A DNA stretch of 6,499 bases from CAVXAE01 sp044225565. GTDB taxonomy: Bacteria > Pseudomonadota > Gammaproteobacteria > Steroidobacterales > Steroidobacteraceae. The position numbers and the translations under genes are program-made. Each line of letters begins with the position of its first letter. Positions within the stretch are counted from its first letter, which is position 1. The stretch covers positions 1-6,499 of the forward strand of contig JBGAIL010000235.1 of NCBI GenBank assembly GCA_044225565.1. The letters are read 5' to 3'. Shown one piece after another: positions 4,960 to 6,499 of this stretch. The notes under the pieces are model-generated. The model had not been told where the DNA came from. It saw nothing but the letters and a program-made list of their open reading frames with translations, and ran no database searches.

Positions 4960-6420
4960 CTACTTCGCCTCTTTCCTCAACTCGATCCAGTGCGTCAGCG
5001 CGTTGCGCACGCGGCGCTCGTCCACTCCGGAGGCGGTGGCCGCGCCGTTGAGGACATTCCCACGCAGGCGCAGCGAGAACTCCGTGACGTACTGGTAGCG
5101 CTCGGTATCCGGAGTGCCGATGCGCGACACCAGTTGCCCTTCGAACACGTCGTTCTCGAAGCGCGGCTCGTTGACGAGCGCCGTCAGCTGATCGCCGAAC
5201 TTGGCGTGGACCTCGCCACCCGGCAGGAAGCTCAGCTCCACCGGCACTTCCTTCACGTAGGTCGACAGCGTGCCCTTCCAGGTGCCGCGCAGGCTTTCCG
5301 GAACGTTGAAAGCCGGCTTCGCAGGCTGCTCCTCGCGCTTGCGCGCCTGCCACTTGGGCAGCAACCGCGTCGCGATCGCGTCCGCCACCTCGCTCGGCAT
5401 GCCGTTGCTCGAATTGCTCAGCACCACGATGGCCAGACGCTGCTGCGGGTAGAGGCGCATCTGCGTCGCGACGCCGCCCATGCCGCCGCTGTGGGAGACG
5501 ACCTGGTAGCCGTTGCGCTCCCAGACGCCGAAGCCCACGCCGTATCCTGAATCGTCGTCCTTGGCTGTGGCACGGTGCATCGCGTCGATCGAGGCGTCGC
5601 TCAAGATCGCCTTCTGGTCGCGCAGGTGCGCCTTCAGGTGGAACATCCCGAACCGCACGAGATCGTGCGCGCTGGAGAACACGGCCGAGGCGCCGGGATG
5701 GTCGAAGTCGTAGAACGGGATCGGCCGGCCGTCATCTTCGTAGCGCGTGGCCGTGTAAGCCTCGAGACCCGGACCGATGTCCACCGAAGTGCGGTTGAGC
5801 CCGAGCGGCAGGAACACTTCGCGGCGCATGAAGTCCGCGTAGCTCGAGCCGGAGACGCGCGCGATGATGTCATCCAGCACGCCGTAGCCGAGATTCGAGT
5901 ACTGATAGTGCTCGCCGGGCGCCGTCACGAGGTTGCCGTAGCGCAGGATCGTCTCGTCCATGGACGGCTTCTGGTATGGCTCGTCCGCATAGAAGAACTG
6001 ATAGTGCAGCGGCAGGCCCGAGGTGTGGTTCGCCACGCGGCGCACGGTGGCCTGGCTCGCATCGCCCACGCGGGCCCGCAGCCTGGCTTCGCCCAGGTAG
6101 TCGTTCGCCGGCTTGTCGAGATCGACGCGACCCGCCTGCACGAGCGTCATGAGCCCCGTGGCCGTGATGGGCTTGCTGATGGAAGCCATCGAGTACATGG
6201 TGTGCTCGGTGGCGGGGATGCGCTTCTCGCGGTCCGCCCAGCCGAAGCCCTCTTCCCACAGGATGCGGCCGTCCTGTGCGACGGCGACCGCGATGGAGGG
6301 CACGGAGTGCTCCACGAGCCCGGCACGGATCTGGTCACGGATGGGGTCGAAACGGTCGGCGGCGGAAGCCGCCAGCGACAGGATGCCGGCCGCGAGGGCG
6401 GCTACGATGAGTTCACGCAC
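4960..6420 (-). CDS. Exported serine hydrolase of the class C beta-lactamase/esterase superfamily
   Basis: A 486-residue exported protein of the SxxK serine hydrolase superfamily (class C beta-lactamases, DD-peptidases, D-aminopeptidases and EstB-type esterases). Residues 1-20 are a signal peptide ending AASA. Catalytic motifs are visible in order: SISK (80-83, nucleophile Ser80 and Lys83), YSN (174-176, in HYQYSNLGYG) and HSGG (310-313), which replaces the KTG of true beta-lactamases. The catalytic domain runs to about residue 355. A charged linker (358-370) joins it to an extra domain of about 110 residues (375-486), beginning LRGTWKGTLSTYVKEVPVEL and rich in alternating strand-like segments, as in several esterase or peptidase relatives. 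The total is therefore longer than AmpC (about 380). The start is GTG at 6420 with GGAGAG (6430-6435) 9 bases upstream; no ATG or other start codon lies further upstream in frame. It converges on the receptor gene and needs its own promoter. Substrate is unknown; esterase or D-amino-acid amidase/peptidase is likelier than antibiotic resistance. Confidence 0.88.
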   Translation of the reverse strand: MRELIVAALAAGILSLAASAADRFDPIRDQIRAGLVEHSVPSIAVAVAQDGRILWEEGFGWADREKRIPATEHTMYSMASISKPITATGLMTLVQAGRVDLDKPANDYLGEARLRARVGDASQATVRRVANHTSGLPLHYQFFYADEPYQKPSMDETILRYGNLVTAPGEHYQYSNLGYGVLDDIIARVSGSSYADFMRREVFLPLGLNRTSVDIGPGLEAYTATRYEDDGRPIPFYDFDHPGASAVFSSAHDLVRFGMFHLKAHLRDQKAILSDASIDAMHRATAKDDDSGYGVGFGVWERNGYQVVSHSGGMGGVATQMRLYPQQRLAIVVLSNSSNGMPSEVADAIATRLLPKWQARKREEQPAKPAFNVPESLRGTWKGTLSTYVKEVPVELSFLPGGEVHAKFGDQLTALVNEPRFENDVFEGQLVSRIGTPDTERYQYVTEFSLRLRGNVLNGAATASGVDERRVRNALTHWIELRKEAK

Positions 6421-6429
6421 GGCGCAGTT

Positions 6430-6459
6430 CTCTCCGGAGGGGTGAGGCCGGAGATCGTA
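6430..6459 (-). promoter_or_regulatory. Leader of the serine hydrolase: ribosome site, short inverted repeat and weak -10
   Basis: On the minus strand the ribosome site GGAGAG (6430-6435) precedes the GTG start by 9 bases. CTCCGG (6432-6437) and CCGGAG (6448-6453) form a 6-bp inverted repeat over a 10-base loop, and one arm overlaps the ribosome site. TACGAT (6454-6459) matches the -10 consensus at four of six positions, with no recognisable -35 before it. If transcription starts at this -10, the distal arm would not be in the RNA; if it starts upstream, the hairpin could mask the ribosome site. The remaining bases to 6499 show nothing recognisable. Confidence 0.3.
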
Positions 6460-6499
6460 ATCGCGCGAACCGAGGGATTTACTCTGCTTGGGAGCGTGG

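Noticed and set aside
4388..5098. Plus-strand open frame of 236 codons crossing the receptor end and the intergenic gap
   Set aside because: Most of it is out of frame with the receptor's conserved barrel end, and the rest is antisense to the serine hydrolase. Composition is Arg/Pro-rich and no domain is visible.
4960..6420. Reading the serine hydrolase as an antibiotic-resistance class C beta-lactamase
   Set aside because: The KTG motif is replaced by HSGG and there is an added C-terminal domain. These point to the wider esterase/peptidase branch of the superfamily.
6430..6460. Possible third copy of the shared promoter module before the serine hydrolase (minus-strand CCTCACCCCTCC)
   Set aside because: Only the central CCTCACCCC is shared. 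The -35 block GGGGACCGAAA is absent, the -10 block is different and the spacing is off by one base, so it looks like chance.

Overview
The window is GC-rich, densely coding bacterial DNA. The combination of a FecI-type sigma factor, a FecR-type anti-sigma regulator and an outer-membrane TonB-dependent receptor means a Gram-negative host. The style of the receptor and the abundance of exported hydrolases resemble gammaproteobacteria of the Steroidobacter/Nevskiales/Xanthomonadales kind. That placement is an inference from general protein character, not from a marker gene.

Layout, left to right. (1) Positions 1-488, minus strand: the N-terminal quarter or so of a secreted alpha/beta-hydrolase of the S15/CocE-NonD class, closest in motif pattern to alpha-amino acid ester hydrolases, cut by the window edge. 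(2) Positions 489-670: a divergent control region with a perfect 11-bp inverted repeat and, nearest the next gene, an ECF-type promoter. (3) Positions 671-1177 and 1189-2235, plus strand: an ECF sigma factor and its FecR-type membrane regulator, 11 bases apart and probably translationally coupled. (4) Positions 2236-2330: an intergenic stretch carrying a second copy of the same promoter module. (5) Positions 2331-4904: a TonB-dependent receptor with an N-terminal STN signalling domain, so a transducer of the FecA type. (6) Positions 4905-4959: a short gap between convergent genes. (7) Positions 4960-6420, minus strand: an exported serine hydrolase of the beta-lactamase/esterase (SxxK) superfamily. 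(8) Positions 6421-6499: its leader and promoter region.

The central three genes form a complete cell-surface signalling set. Ligand binding at the receptor is expected to pass through its STN domain to the periplasmic part of FecR, which then frees the sigma factor. The sequence shows a strong wiring clue: a 36-bp module (31 of 36 bases identical) lies upstream of both the sigma gene and the receptor gene, with ECF-like -35 and -10 elements 17 bases apart. This suggests that the sigma factor activates both its own operon and its receptor.

The two flanking genes encode predicted exported hydrolases that act on ester or amide bonds. Neither has a convincing copy of the shared promoter. A joint role (uptake of an ester- or amide-containing compound followed by periplasmic cleavage) is plausible but unproven. 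The imported ligand cannot be read from the sequence. No RNA genes, insertion sequences or CRISPR arrays were seen.
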